Of a stretch of 64,000 nt of DNA, positions 33,112 through 40,880 are shown piece by piece; the first letter of the stretch is position 1; the number at the start of each line of letters is the position of its first letter. A program made the translations under genes and the position numbers. The notes under the pieces are model-generated. The model ran no database searches. It was not told the origin of the DNA and worked only from the letters and a program-made list of their open reading frames with translations. The DNA comes from Acidaminobacter sp. Lineage in GTDB: Bacteria > Bacillota > Clostridia > Peptostreptococcales > Acidaminobacteraceae. The stretch is taken from NCBI RefSeq assembly GCF_030247605.1, contig NZ_JAOTSB010000012.1, positions 20,740 to 84,739 on the forward strand, written 5' to 3'.

Positions 33112-35337
33112 ATGCCGGAAATCATTTCGGGCCTTCTGCCCGGCTTATATTGGTTATGGGTTATCCTTTATTTCGAGATTACGCTTCGCCTAGCTACCGT
33201 TAAGAGCTTCAAAAATTTCGGTTTTGGCAGCCTCTTCATCTGGTCGGCCCTTTACGCCTGTATGCTGATGCTCATAACGCCGGTCTCCTCCGGCAGCGTT
33301 TCAGCGGCGCTAACCACAGCCCTGTCTCTGATCCTGTTCTTTCTCTTCGCTTCCCAGCTGGTCTACTATAAAATCTTCAAAATGTTTTACACCCTGTATT
33401 CCATGGGCAACGCGGGACAGGTTCTGGATTTTGTCAAAGATATTGCGGCTTATGTCGCCTCCTGCCTCCAGTGGATTCTGGTCCTGCTTCTGCCTCCTGC
33501 GGCTTACTTTTTATTCCTGGCAGATCGCCTCTTCAGCCAAGGACGACTGAGCCAGCCGGGCTCGGCAGTAACAGTGACAATGATCACCTTGACCTTTGCC
33601 GTCCTTTTATTATCAATTGCCAGATACCGACTCCATGCAGGACGCGGTGCTCTGGGCTCCTCTTACGAAGCCTACCACAAAAGCATGGACCCCACGGTGA
33701 CACTCCGCCATTTCGGCCTGCTCACCACCATGCGCCTCGATTTCCAGCGCACTATACTCGGCATGAAGTCCATGATTTATGATGATCAGCAGATGATCTC
33801 CGCCCTCACTGCTGAAGATGCTGGCCCTTGGCCCCCCTCCAAATACAATGCTTTGCCGATGGTCTTCTCACCCACCGCCTCAAAGCTGAAAGAGCTCGCC
33901 GCAGACCCACAGCTGAAGGATCTTCACAACTGGCTCAGCGCCCAGCCGCCAACCCCCAAAAACGACTACACAGGCCTTTTCAAAGGCTGCAACCTGATTG
34001 TCCTCACCGCCGAAAGCATGTCGCCCTACTCCATAAACGAGACATTAACACCGACACTCTACAAAATGACACACAGTGGCTTCCATTTCACTGATTTTTA
34101 CAATCCTATATGGGGCGTCAGCACCTCAGACGGCGAATATGTCGCTTGTACCAGCCTCCTCCCAAAATGCGGTGTGTGGAGCTTCATAGAGTCCGCAGGC
34201 AAAAGCATGGCAATGACCCTTGGCAACCAGCTTCGTCCCCTTGGATACACGACGACCGCCTATCACAACCACCGCTACAGCTACTACAAGCGCCACCTCT
34301 CCCACCCCAACATGGGATATACCTACTTTGGCCTTGGAAACGGCCTGAACGTCACCCCCACCTGGCCTGAGTCCGACCTGGAAATGATGCAGCTCACAGT
34401 TCCCCAGTACATAGACAAAGAGCCCTTCCACACCTACTACATGACCGTCAGCGGCCATATGCGCTACAGCTTCAGCGGCAACGCCATGGCTTCCAAGAAC
34501 CGCGCCGCGGTGGAACACCTGAACCTCAGCGAGGAAGCCAAAGCCTATCTCGCCACCCAGGTTGAACTCGACCGCGCCATGGCCTCACTTCTCGAACAGC
34601 TTGAAGCCGCGGGCGTTTCCGACAGAACACTGATCGCCATGAGCGCCGACCATTACCCTTACGGCCTTTCCGACGCTGCCCTCGACGAGCTCGCCGGCCA
34701 CAAAGTCGACCGCAGCTTTGAACTCTACCGGAGCCCGTTTATTTTGTACTGTCCTGATAACAGGCGGTGTCAGTCACCAGGTTCGAATGAGTGTCAGACA
34801 CCAGGTTCGAATGAGTGTCTGACACCAGGTTCGAATGAGTGTCAGACACCAGGTTTGAATGAGTGTCTGACACCAAGTTTGAATGAGTGTCTGACACCAG
34901 GTTTGAATGAGTGTCTGACACCAGGTTTGAACGAGTGTCCGACACCAACTTCGAATGAGTGCCTGTCACCAACTCTGAACCGGTGCCAGACCCCGGTTGT
35001 CATAAACACCCCATGCTCCAGCCTGGACATCCTCCCCACCCTTTGCAATCTCATGGGCCTGGAGTACGACTCCCGCCTCTTCATGGGCCGCGACATCTTC
35101 TCAGACAGCGAGCCCCTCGTGATGTTTCTCAACAAAAGCTTCATCACCCGTTATGGCCGCTACGACGCCCTTAAAAAGAGTTTTTTGCCGATGGTCACCG
35201 AACCCACCCCTATCCCGACCACAGACTACATACACGAAGTCACCAAAACTATGGAAGAAAAATTCCTGGCGTCTGCCCGCATTCTGGATCTGGATTATTA
35301 CGGTTACCTAGACCTCACTTCAAAAGAGACAAGATAA
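33112..35337 (+). CDS. LTA-synthase-like membrane phosphotransferase with an internal repeat array
   Basis: A 741-residue membrane enzyme of the lipoteichoic acid synthase / alkaline phosphatase superfamily. Five or so N-terminal transmembrane segments (to about residue 180) precede an extracellular catalytic domain. Family motifs: NLIVLTAESMSPYS near 300, WGVSTSDGEY near 337 with the nucleophile Thr, TVSGHMRYSF near 447 and SADHYPYG near 512 for metal binding. Between PFILYCPDN and TPCSSLDILPTL, normally a short loop, an insertion of about 80 residues consists of nine to ten copies of C-(Q/L)-T-P-G-(S/L)-N-E. It is encoded by a 24-bp repeat of the same family as intergenic palindromes here. 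The array keeps the frame, so the enzyme may be intact. Its stop overlaps the convergent peptidase gene by 34 bp. Confidence 0.88.
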   Translation: MPEIISGLLPGLYWLWVILYFEITLRLATVKSFKNFGFGSLFIWSALYACMLMLITPVSSGSVSAALTTALSLILFFLFASQLVYYKIFKMFYTLYSMGNAGQVLDFVKDIAAYVASCLQWILVLLLPPAAYFLFLADRLFSQGRLSQPGSAVTVTMITLTFAVLLLSIARYRLHAGRGALGSSYEAYHKSMDPTVTLRHFGLLTTMRLDFQRTILGMKSMIYDDQQMISALTAEDAGPWPPSKYNALPMVFSPTASKLKELAADPQLKDLHNWLSAQPPTPKNDYTGLFKGCNLIVLTAESMSPYSINETLTPTLYKMTHSGFHFTDFYNPIWGVSTSDGEYVACTSLLPKCGVWSFIESAGKSMAMTLGNQLRPLGYTTTAYHNHRYSYYKRHLSHPNMGYTYFGLGNGLNVTPTWPESDLEMMQLTVPQYIDKEPFHTYYMTVSGHMRYSFSGNAMASKNRAAVEHLNLSEEAKAYLATQVELDRAMASLLEQLEAAGVSDRTLIAMSADHYPYGLSDAALDELAGHKVDRSFELYRSPFILYCPDNRRCQSPGSNECQTPGSNECLTPGSNECQTPGLNECLTPSLNECLTPGLNECLTPGLNECPTPTSNECLSPTLNRCQTPVVINTPCSSLDILPTLCNLMGLEYDSRLFMGRDIFSDSEPLVMFLNKSFITRYGRYDALKKSFLPMVTEPTPIPTTDYIHEVTKTMEEKFLASARILDLDYYGYLDLTSKETR
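34767..35006. repeat. 24-bp tandem repeat array inside the LTA-synthase-like gene
   Basis: Nine full units and one decayed unit, consensus GTGTCTGACACCAGGTTTGA plus ATGA, run from 34767. Units 2-7 are nearly identical and units 8-10 diverge. Each unit holds the GTGTC-W-GACAC palindrome. In the frame of the gene a unit encodes eight residues with one Cys; in the next frame ATGA/TGA would be read. Confidence 0.95.
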
Positions 35338-36122
35338 CTTGGCCCCCGTCCCCAAAACCTGTCCAGATCCAGTGTCACCCGGTTGCCCCAGCTTGAGACA
35401 ATCAAGACTTCTCTGCCGCTTCGTTCAACCGTCTCAAAGCCTGTAATCACCACCCAGTGCCATTGAAAGCGGTCAGTGGTAAAAACGCGCCCCGACACCG
35501 CGCTTAGATAATCCACCTGTCGAAGCCCGCGATTGTTGAAATTGAGCATCGCCACAGGAACACCCTTATCAATCTGCCCTTTTATAAAAGCCTTTGCCTG
35601 ACTCAGACTGAGTCTTTGACTGGCCGGCCACCGGACAGTGCCGCTGAGCGGCCAGACTGGCCGCAGTTCGACATGCTGCCTGCCGGCTAATGAAACTACC
35701 CCATTAGCAAATCGAACCGGGCTGTGAATGCCCAGAGAATCCGGCAGCTTCAGAATAGAACGTCGCCCTCCGCCGCCGCCATATCCGCTTCCCTGTTTAA
35801 ACCGGGTCATCGACTTCCAGGGTGGAACCAACGGGGTCAGACCTGCATAGACCTGGTGCAGGTGTGCAAGATAGTCCGCCTGTTTCAGGTGCCTGCTCTC
35901 AAGAACCGGCCCAGCGCCTCCAAAAGCCCCATCCGCGCCAAGCACGACCCCAAAGTAAGCCAGGATGTTGGCCGCCGCAACAGTCCCGCAGCCGCCTGCC
36001 CGTCCATTTTCCGACTCAAACCAGGATTGATCGCCGCCGTAAAAATAGGTTGTGGATCCATTGAAAGTTCGCGCTTCAACGCGAATGAATTCTGCGAGTG
36101 CCTCTCTGGAGTATTCCAGCAT
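35304..36122 (-). CDS. Papain-fold (C39-like) cysteine peptidase-like protein
   Basis: A 272-residue protein with the marks of a papain-like fold: Cys45 in RAGGCGTVAAANILAY, His223 in FQWHWVVITGF and Asn248 in SSWGNRVTL, in the order and context of C39-type peptidases. There is no signal peptide or ABC partner, so it is probably cytoplasmic. A Gly run (GGGGG at about 116-120) lies in a loop. It sits 84 nt downstream of the Ig-like surface protein gene and overlaps the convergent LTA-synthase-like gene by 34 bp at its 3' end. The substrate is unknown; a transglutaminase or bacteriocin-type role is not excluded. Confidence 0.72.
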   Translation of the reverse strand: MLEYSREALAEFIRVEARTFNGSTTYFYGGDQSWFESENGRAGGCGTVAAANILAYFGVVLGADGAFGGAGPVLESRHLKQADYLAHLHQVYAGLTPLVPPWKSMTRFKQGSGYGGGGGRRSILKLPDSLGIHSPVRFANGVVSLAGRQHVELRPVWPLSGTVRWPASQRLSLSQAKAFIKGQIDKGVPVAMLNFNNRGLRQVDYLSAVSGRVFTTDRFQWHWVVITGFETVERSGREVLIVSSWGNRVTLDLDRFWGRGPSYLVSFEVRSR

Positions 36123-36146
36123 GACGGCCGCCTCCTCTTCAAAGCA

Positions 36147-36186
36147 AAGTCGGTGTCAAGCGGCGTTGGGCCGCCGACACCGACTT
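36147..36186. repeat. GTGTC-family palindrome with GC-rich inner hairpin
   Basis: AAGTCGGTGTC pairs with GACACCGACTT; the loop contains GCGGC...GCCGC. It lies between the Ig-like and peptidase genes. Confidence 0.75.
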
Positions 36187-36206
36187 CCTTGTTTTTGCCT
36201 CTCAAA

Positions 36207-37769
36207 TCAGTAAAGCACAAACGTCGTCACCGCCGGGCTGGGATCCCAGCCATCCATGGTCAGTTTGACGCTTTGCAAAGTGTCTACGTTGACCCCGACA
36301 ACCGTCAGAACACCGCTTGAGCCTATAGTCCCGACCCCATACCCATTAAACAGGACCGTCGCACCCGCTCTGCCAGTCACCCTGACATTGGCATCCATGC
36401 CCGAGACCTTGGATACCGCGACACCTGGCGCTGCCAGCGCCGACTTCGACACTGTCAAGGTCAATGCAGCTTTCGCAGTTGTCCCGGACACTGTACCGGT
36501 ACTGGTCTTCGTGCCCGCGCTGTAGGTATCCAGCACCGAAGGATTCCAAGTGACCGCCACTTTTTTCGTGGTCTTGTCACTCATCACAGCGACAACTGTC
36601 GTTGGCATGGTATACCCCTCACCCTGTCTGACACTTGCCTCGACTGAACGAAGAGACTGAATCGTGACCGGTGCAGGCTTCGGAGCAGGTTTAGGTGCCG
36701 GCTTGGCCTCAGGCTTTGGCGCAGGTGCCGGATCAGGTATTGGTGTCAGCGCTGGTGCAGTTTCAGGTTTCGGAATCTGCGCAGGCTCAGACACTGTTGC
36801 CTGTCCTGGCAACTGTGCCGCCTCTGCGCCGGGTACAATAGACCCCGTTGGCGGCCCTAAAGCAGGGGCACCATCATTTGAAGCCACTTGATCGCTAATG
36901 ATCAGCGTCAGAGTCACTTCCCCTTCATACCCTTCTATGGTTCCAATGCTGCCCCGCACCCCATTTTCAGAGGTGTCTATAGCACGCGGTGACCACTGGA
37001 TGGGGACTTGAGTTTCGGAACCATCGGCTAAAACAGCTTTGATCACTTTGGGAAGCTCAAAGCTGGTATTCCGCAGCACCTCAAAAGAGAGATCTTCCAC
37101 TTGCGCAACAGGCGGCATACCGGTTTCGTCGAAAAACAGCCGAACCACGGTATAAGTCTTCCCGGCTGACCCCTGAATGCGCCTAATCTGCGCTGTTCGC
37201 ATCATGTCATACTCAGGCGCGTCGGCGTGACCGATCAGGAAATTGAGCTGATCCGGCGCGCTTTCTTCAAAGCTGAAGGCCAGCTTCAGATCGCCTGCGG
37301 TCTCCCCGGATTCCGCCGATGGATTCACAAACGCCTCCATCACGCCATCTTCAACCACATAGAGACTGCCCTCCTGCACAAAGAGATCCAGTGTCCCGCG
37401 GGCCGGCTCCGGGACCTGTTCAAAAAGCGCTGCCGCCTTTGCCTCTGCAAGCCTGCTTTCAATGAAATCCGCAGGTGCGCGCACTTGCGTGATGGGATCC
37501 ATTTCTTGTTTCGAAAAGAACGCTGCCTTAAGACCAAACACATCCAAATAAAGCTGCGTGACGAGCAACACCCCCAGAACGCCAATCAGAGGCAGCCAGC
37601 GGCGTAAGCGCTGCTTCACGGGCGGCTTTTCAGAGACCGGCTGTACGCTTTCACTTTTGCCCTGGCCAGATTTTGCCGGATGAGATTTTTGTGGGTGTGG
37701 ATTTACCTGTCTGGGTTCACTTTTTGAGTTTAACACGGGCGCTTCCTCCTGCTTCAATGATGGCTGCAC
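36207..37769 (-). CDS. Membrane-anchored protein with Ig-like (Big_4) domains and Pro/Ala/Lys linker
   Basis: A 520-residue protein. A basic N-terminal tail (1-52) precedes one transmembrane segment (about 53-72). An extracellular part of unknown fold (80-230) follows, then an Ig-like group-4 domain (about 240-300, IQWSPRAIDTSENGVRGSIGT), a low-complexity linker of PAPKPEAKPAPKP type (about 330-380) and a second Ig-like domain (about 380-450, VTWNPSVLDTYSAGTKTSTG). The C-terminus is a small beta-rich region. The arrangement is that of a cell-surface or wall-spanning protein. It precedes the peptidase gene on the same strand. Its function is unknown. Confidence 0.8.
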   Translation of the reverse strand: MQPSLKQEEAPVLNSKSEPRQVNPHPQKSHPAKSGQGKSESVQPVSEKPPVKQRLRRWLPLIGVLGVLLVTQLYLDVFGLKAAFFSKQEMDPITQVRAPADFIESRLAEAKAAALFEQVPEPARGTLDLFVQEGSLYVVEDGVMEAFVNPSAESGETAGDLKLAFSFEESAPDQLNFLIGHADAPEYDMMRTAQIRRIQGSAGKTYTVVRLFFDETGMPPVAQVEDLSFEVLRNTSFELPKVIKAVLADGSETQVPIQWSPRAIDTSENGVRGSIGTIEGYEGEVTLTLIISDQVASNDGAPALGPPTGSIVPGAEAAQLPGQATVSEPAQIPKPETAPALTPIPDPAPAPKPEAKPAPKPAPKPAPVTIQSLRSVEASVRQGEGYTMPTTVVAVMSDKTTKKVAVTWNPSVLDTYSAGTKTSTGTVSGTTAKAALTLTVSKSALAAPGVAVSKVSGMDANVRVTGRAGATVLFNGYGVGTIGSSGVLTVVGVNVDTLQSVKLTMDGWDPSPAVTTFVLY

Positions 37770-37799
37770 AATCCCTATACTGCTTTATTCATACCCAAA

Positions 37800-37827
37800 G
37801 GAAATTGGTGTCAGACACCCCCATTCC
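37800..37827. repeat. GTGTC-A-GACAC palindromic element
   Basis: GGAAATTGGTGTC and GACACCCCCATTCC flank a single A. It lies between the Ig-like protein gene and the end of the TipA-like gene. Confidence 0.75.
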
Positions 37828-37912
37828 ACATTTCAGGAGGAAAATCACGGCCATAAATGAAAGAAAGGGGTGTTAGCGGCTCGTGCCCGCCAATTCCCCT
37901 TTCCACACTTCA

Positions 37913-38680
37913 CTACTTCGTCATGCCTGTATAAATATGGATCGCGTCACGCAGAAATGCAGCCGCACCCTCGCCGCACTTGTCATCATAAAACGCTGTG
38001 AAGCGCTCATCCTCCACATACATGGTGGCTAACCCAGCATGCGCCTCTCCGGAATAAGTCGGCCAGTAGCTGCACAGCCAGCGCTTGTGCATATCTGCAA
38101 CCTTCTGGGCCAAAGCGCCGCCGGGCTCTCCGGCCGCCATAGCTTCCGCCAGTTTCACCAGAATCGCCTCACTCAGCGCCTGGGCCTCGTTGAACTCAGC
38201 CTCGGACATACCCTGAAGTTTCTTATTGGAAGCCTCCGCCGTCTCCTTACCGTACTTGGCGCGGACCTCTTCCCCATAGCGCGCTTCATTGCTGTCGATC
38301 ATTGACTTCTTGAAACCCTCAAATTTCTCTTTGTCCGACATTTCCATTCTCCCTTCCTGATAAGCAATAGTCTTCTCAACGTTGGCGATCAGCGCGTCCA
38401 TCTGCCGGCGCCGCTCCAGCAGCGCTTTGTGATGGGCCTTCAGAGCGCTCTTCGGATCGAAGTCCGGCCGCTCCAGCACGTCCTTGATGCGGTCAAGCTC
38501 AAGCCCCAGCTCCCTGTAAAACAGGATCTGCTGCAGCCGGTCCACCTGCGCCGCCCCGTAAATCCGGTAGCCGGCGCTGTTGACTCGCAGCGGCTTCAGC
38601 AGCCCCATCTCATCGTAATACCTCAGCGTCCTCGAACTCACGCCCGCCAGCCTCGCCAGCTTTTGAATCGTCATTTCCAT
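37913..38680 (-). CDS. MerR-family regulator of the TipA type
   Basis: A 255-residue MerR regulator. The N-terminal winged helix (MTIQKLARLAGVSSRTLRYY, MGLLKPLRVNSAGYRIY) is followed by the dimerisation helix (residues 75-120) and a TipAS antibiotic-recognition domain (about 130-250, KFEGFKKSMIDSNEARYG and YWPTYSGEAHAGLATMYV). TipAS domains bind thiopeptide-like or other multidrug ligands. ATG 38680 is seven bases from GGGGG. Upstream lies a textbook MerR operator-promoter, so it controls itself. No exporter is in the same transcript; targets may be elsewhere. Confidence 0.92.
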   Translation of the reverse strand: MEMTIQKLARLAGVSSRTLRYYDEMGLLKPLRVNSAGYRIYGAAQVDRLQQILFYRELGLELDRIKDVLERPDFDPKSALKAHHKALLERRRQMDALIANVEKTIAYQEGRMEMSDKEKFEGFKKSMIDSNEARYGEEVRAKYGKETAEASNKKLQGMSEAEFNEAQALSEAILVKLAEAMAAGEPGGALAQKVADMHKRWLCSYWPTYSGEAHAGLATMYVEDERFTAFYDDKCGEGAAAFLRDAIHIYTGMTK

Positions 38681-38751
38681 ATGCATTCCCCCAAAAAGTC
38701 CCGTCAGCATTTTATCCCGCCGCCGGACTTGTCACCCTCACTTATGTCTTC

Positions 38752-38782
38752 ATTATAAAGGTTGACGCAGCGTCAACGTCAA
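38752..38782 (-). promoter_or_regulatory. MerR-type promoter with 19-nt spacer and 17-bp dyad
   Basis: On the minus strand TTGACG (38782-38777) and TATAAT (38757-38752) are 19 nt apart. The spacer region holds the perfect dyad GTTGACGC-A-GCGTCAAC (38761-38777, plus-strand reading). A long spacer with a central dyad is the MerR activator architecture. Confidence 0.85.
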
Positions 38783-38814
38783 GCGTTCCACAAAATTTTC
38801 TTAAAAGAATTTTC

Positions 38815-38905
38815 TGCCGATGGTCACCCATCCCCACCCCCACTCCACCCTGCTTTCGATCCGGCTGTCGATGTGATATAATGTTGGGTGCTGGAACCAT
38901 CGGCA
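38815..38905. repeat. TGCCGATGGT inverted-repeat element with an internal extended -10
   Basis: Perfect arms TGCCGATGGT (38815-38824) and ACCATCGGCA (38896-38905) bound a 91-bp element. Inside, TGATATAAT (38874-38882) is an extended -10 pointing to the VOC gene, so the element may supply that gene's promoter. Confidence 0.75.
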
Positions 38906-38981
38906 AAAAAATGTTTTTGTATGTTTTTGCTGTATTGCTGCCTCTCCAAATCAACCAAGACACTTCAAAGGAGCGAATGTC

Positions 38982-39350
38982 GTGAACGCAAACTTTTTAT
39001 GGACCACGATTACCGTCAAAAGCATTGAAACTTCTCTGTCGTTTTATCAGGACCTGCTGGGACTCACAATTGAACGGCGCTTCATGCCCCATCCCGCCCT
39101 CGAACTGTGCTTCCTGAAGGACGAAAACGGCTTTGAGGTCGAGCTCCTGGAGCACAAACCGGCAACTGACGCGGTCACAGCACCGGCAAACCTTTCGCTG
39201 GGCTTCAGCGTTGCTGATCTCGACGAAGCCATGGCAGCATGTAAAGACAGAGGCATCCATATTGTCAGCGGGCCGTTTGAAGGCGGCGGCGTCAAATTTT
39301 TCTTTGTCAAAGATCCGGACGGCGTCAACGTGCAGTTCGTTCAGAGGTAG
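38982..39350 (+). CDS. VOC-family (glyoxalase/bleomycin-resistance fold) protein
   Basis: A 122-residue vicinal-oxygen-chelate protein made of two beta-alpha-beta-beta-beta modules (SIETSLSFYQDLLGLTIERR and DLDEAMAACKDRGIHIVSGP). Metal-ligand positions are plausible (Glu in LELCFLKDENG, Glu near the end of the first module), and the ending VKDPDGVNVQFVQR is typical. It may be a lactoylglutathione lyase-like enzyme or a resistance protein. The start is GTG 38982 with AAAGGAG upstream. It lies 28 nt before the helicase gene, so the two are probably co-transcribed. Confidence 0.85.
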   Translation: MNANFLWTTITVKSIETSLSFYQDLLGLTIERRFMPHPALELCFLKDENGFEVELLEHKPATDAVTAPANLSLGFSVADLDEAMAACKDRGIHIVSGPFEGGGVKFFFVKDPDGVNVQFVQR

Positions 39351-39378
39351 ACATCATCACAACTTACAGGAGGTCCCC

Positions 39379-40608
39379 GTGAAAACCACTTTTTCAACTT
39401 TAGGCGTTTCGACAGTGTTGCTTGACGCCCTTACCGCTCAGGGCATTCAGGACCCTACGCCCATCCAGGCCATGGCAATTCCGGAAATTGCGGCAGGGAG
39501 AGACCTGATTGGCGAAGCCCAGACCGGCACTGGAAAAACCCTGGCATTTTTGCTGCCCATCTTCGAAAAGGTGGATCCGGCGCTTCCAAAGGTCCAGGCG
39601 CTCATCCTCACGCCAACCCGTGAACTCGCTATTCAGATCACTGCCGAGGCCAGAAAATTGGCGGCCTATGCGCCGCTTCACCTATTAGCGGCTTACGGCG
39701 GCCAGGATATTCAAGGTCAAATAAAGAAACTACAAGGCTCGGCACAGATCGTCATAGGCACACCTGGCAGACTGCTGGATCACCTGCGCAGGGGCACCCT
39801 GCATTTTGATGACCTGAAAGTCCTCGTCCTGGATGAGGCGGATCAGATGCTCCACATTGGTTTCCAAAACGAGGTGGAGATGATTCTCAAGCGTACGCCG
39901 GCCAGCCGCCAAACGTTGTGCTTTTCAGCGACTATGCCTGCCGGGGTCAGAAAACTGACACACAAATACCTGAAGGATCCGGTTCACGTGGCCGTTCCGG
40001 CACCGACTGTGACGTTGAAGGACATTGAACAATTCGTGGTCGAGACAACAGATCGTCAAAAGCGGTATGACTTGTTCGCCGTCCTGAAAAAAGAGCGTCC
40101 ATTCATGGGCATCCTGTTCTGCAGGACGAAGTACAGGGCGGATGCGCTCTTCGCTGCCATGTCCCAGGAAGGCTTCAGCTGTGAACTTCTCCACGGCGAC
40201 CTCACCCAGGCCAAGCGCGAAAAGGTCATGAAAGCCTTTCGCAAGATGGAATTTCAGTTTCTGATCGCCACAGACGTCGCCGCACGCGGCCTCGACATCG
40301 AGGGCATCACCCACGTTTTCAACTACGACATCCCCGCGGATGCCGAGAGCTACATCCACCGCATAGGCAGAACCGGCCGCGCCGGCGAGAAAGGCCGCGC
40401 CTTTACCTTTGTCGCGCCAAAGGACAAGCCCGAGCAGCGCGTCATTGAGGACGGCATCCAGCTGCGCCTCAAGCATTATAACTTTGACCGCCCGGAGGTT
40501 AAACACACCACACCAGAACCCAAACCCCAAGTTATGGAGTCGAAATCCGCACGCCGCCAGCAAAATATAGCGAAGAACAAAGTACGCGCTAAGGCTAGAA
40601 AAAAATAG
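39379..40608 (+). CDS. DEAD-box ATP-dependent RNA helicase
   Basis: A 409-residue cytoplasmic RNA helicase. In order: Q motif (PTPIQAMAIP), motif I (AQTGTGKT), Ia (PTRELAIQ), Ib (TPGRL), II (DEAD in LDEADQML), III (SAT), IV (ILFCRT), V (TDVAARGLDI) and VI (HRIGRTGRAG). A short basic tail (KSARRQQNIAKNKVRAKARKK) probably binds RNA. The start is GTG 39379 with AGGAGG five bases upstream; the frame open from 39133 overlaps the VOC gene. The size fits the RhlE/CshA-type minimal helicases used in ribosome assembly or mRNA decay. A terminator follows. Confidence 0.95.
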   Translation: MKTTFSTLGVSTVLLDALTAQGIQDPTPIQAMAIPEIAAGRDLIGEAQTGTGKTLAFLLPIFEKVDPALPKVQALILTPTRELAIQITAEARKLAAYAPLHLLAAYGGQDIQGQIKKLQGSAQIVIGTPGRLLDHLRRGTLHFDDLKVLVLDEADQMLHIGFQNEVEMILKRTPASRQTLCFSATMPAGVRKLTHKYLKDPVHVAVPAPTVTLKDIEQFVVETTDRQKRYDLFAVLKKERPFMGILFCRTKYRADALFAAMSQEGFSCELLHGDLTQAKREKVMKAFRKMEFQFLIATDVAARGLDIEGITHVFNYDIPADAESYIHRIGRTGRAGEKGRAFTFVAPKDKPEQRVIEDGIQLRLKHYNFDRPEVKHTTPEPKPQVMESKSARRQQNIAKNKVRAKARKK

Positions 40609-40652
40609 GCGGATGTTCTTTAAACATGAATTGTATTCAGAAGCCAAAGATC

Positions 40653-40697
40653 GGGAAGTTAGTGTCATAAGGCGTAAGCCTCAGACACCGTGTTCCC
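40653..40697. repeat. GTGTC-family element with nested AGGCGTAAGCCT loop
   Basis: GGGAAGTTAGTGTC and GACACCGTGTTCCC flank a loop that contains the palindrome-like AGGCGTAAGCCT. The nested loop is shared with 28142-28185 and 52151-52192. Confidence 0.75.
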
Positions 40698-40733
40698 TTT
40701 CTCTGGCTTTTTCTTTTTTTAAAGCAAAGAAGA

Positions 40734-40763
40734 GGACAAGCGCCCCCGCTTGTCCCCCTTTTT
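40734..40763 (+). terminator. Terminator of the helicase gene
   Basis: GGACAAGCG-CCCC-CGCTTGTCC, then CCC and five T residues. Confidence 0.85.
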
Positions 40764-40823
40764 GAATCGTCTATGAGTTTACACTTACAGATCCTATGAC
40801 CAGCTCTGGCACCAAAATCAAAT

Positions 40824-40880
40824 GAGTGTCAGACACTCAATCCATTTCAGTGCCAGCCACTCAATCCAACTTAGTGTCAG
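40824..40880. repeat. 24-bp repeat units at the 3' end of the second MATE gene
   Basis: CACTCAATCCA recurs at 40834 and 40858, 24 bp apart, and GAGTGTC-A-GACACTC (40824-40838) is a perfect palindrome. On the minus strand these are two to three units like those in the LTA-synthase-like gene. The last unit supplies the MATE gene's final codons and stop. Confidence 0.75.

Noticed and set aside
34739..34972. Minus-strand frame encoding repeated SNLVSDTH-type peptides
   Set aside because: It is the reverse reading of the 24-bp array inside the LTA-synthase-like gene and has no ribosome binding site.
34767..35006. CRISPR-like array
   Set aside because: The 24-bp units abut without spacers and lie in a coding frame; no cas gene is present.
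35339..35367. GGGGACGGGGG-like string at the end of the peptidase gene, similar to the repeat at 32933
   Set aside because: It encodes the natural FWGRGPSYLVSF ending of the protein and occurs once, so chance similarity is enough.
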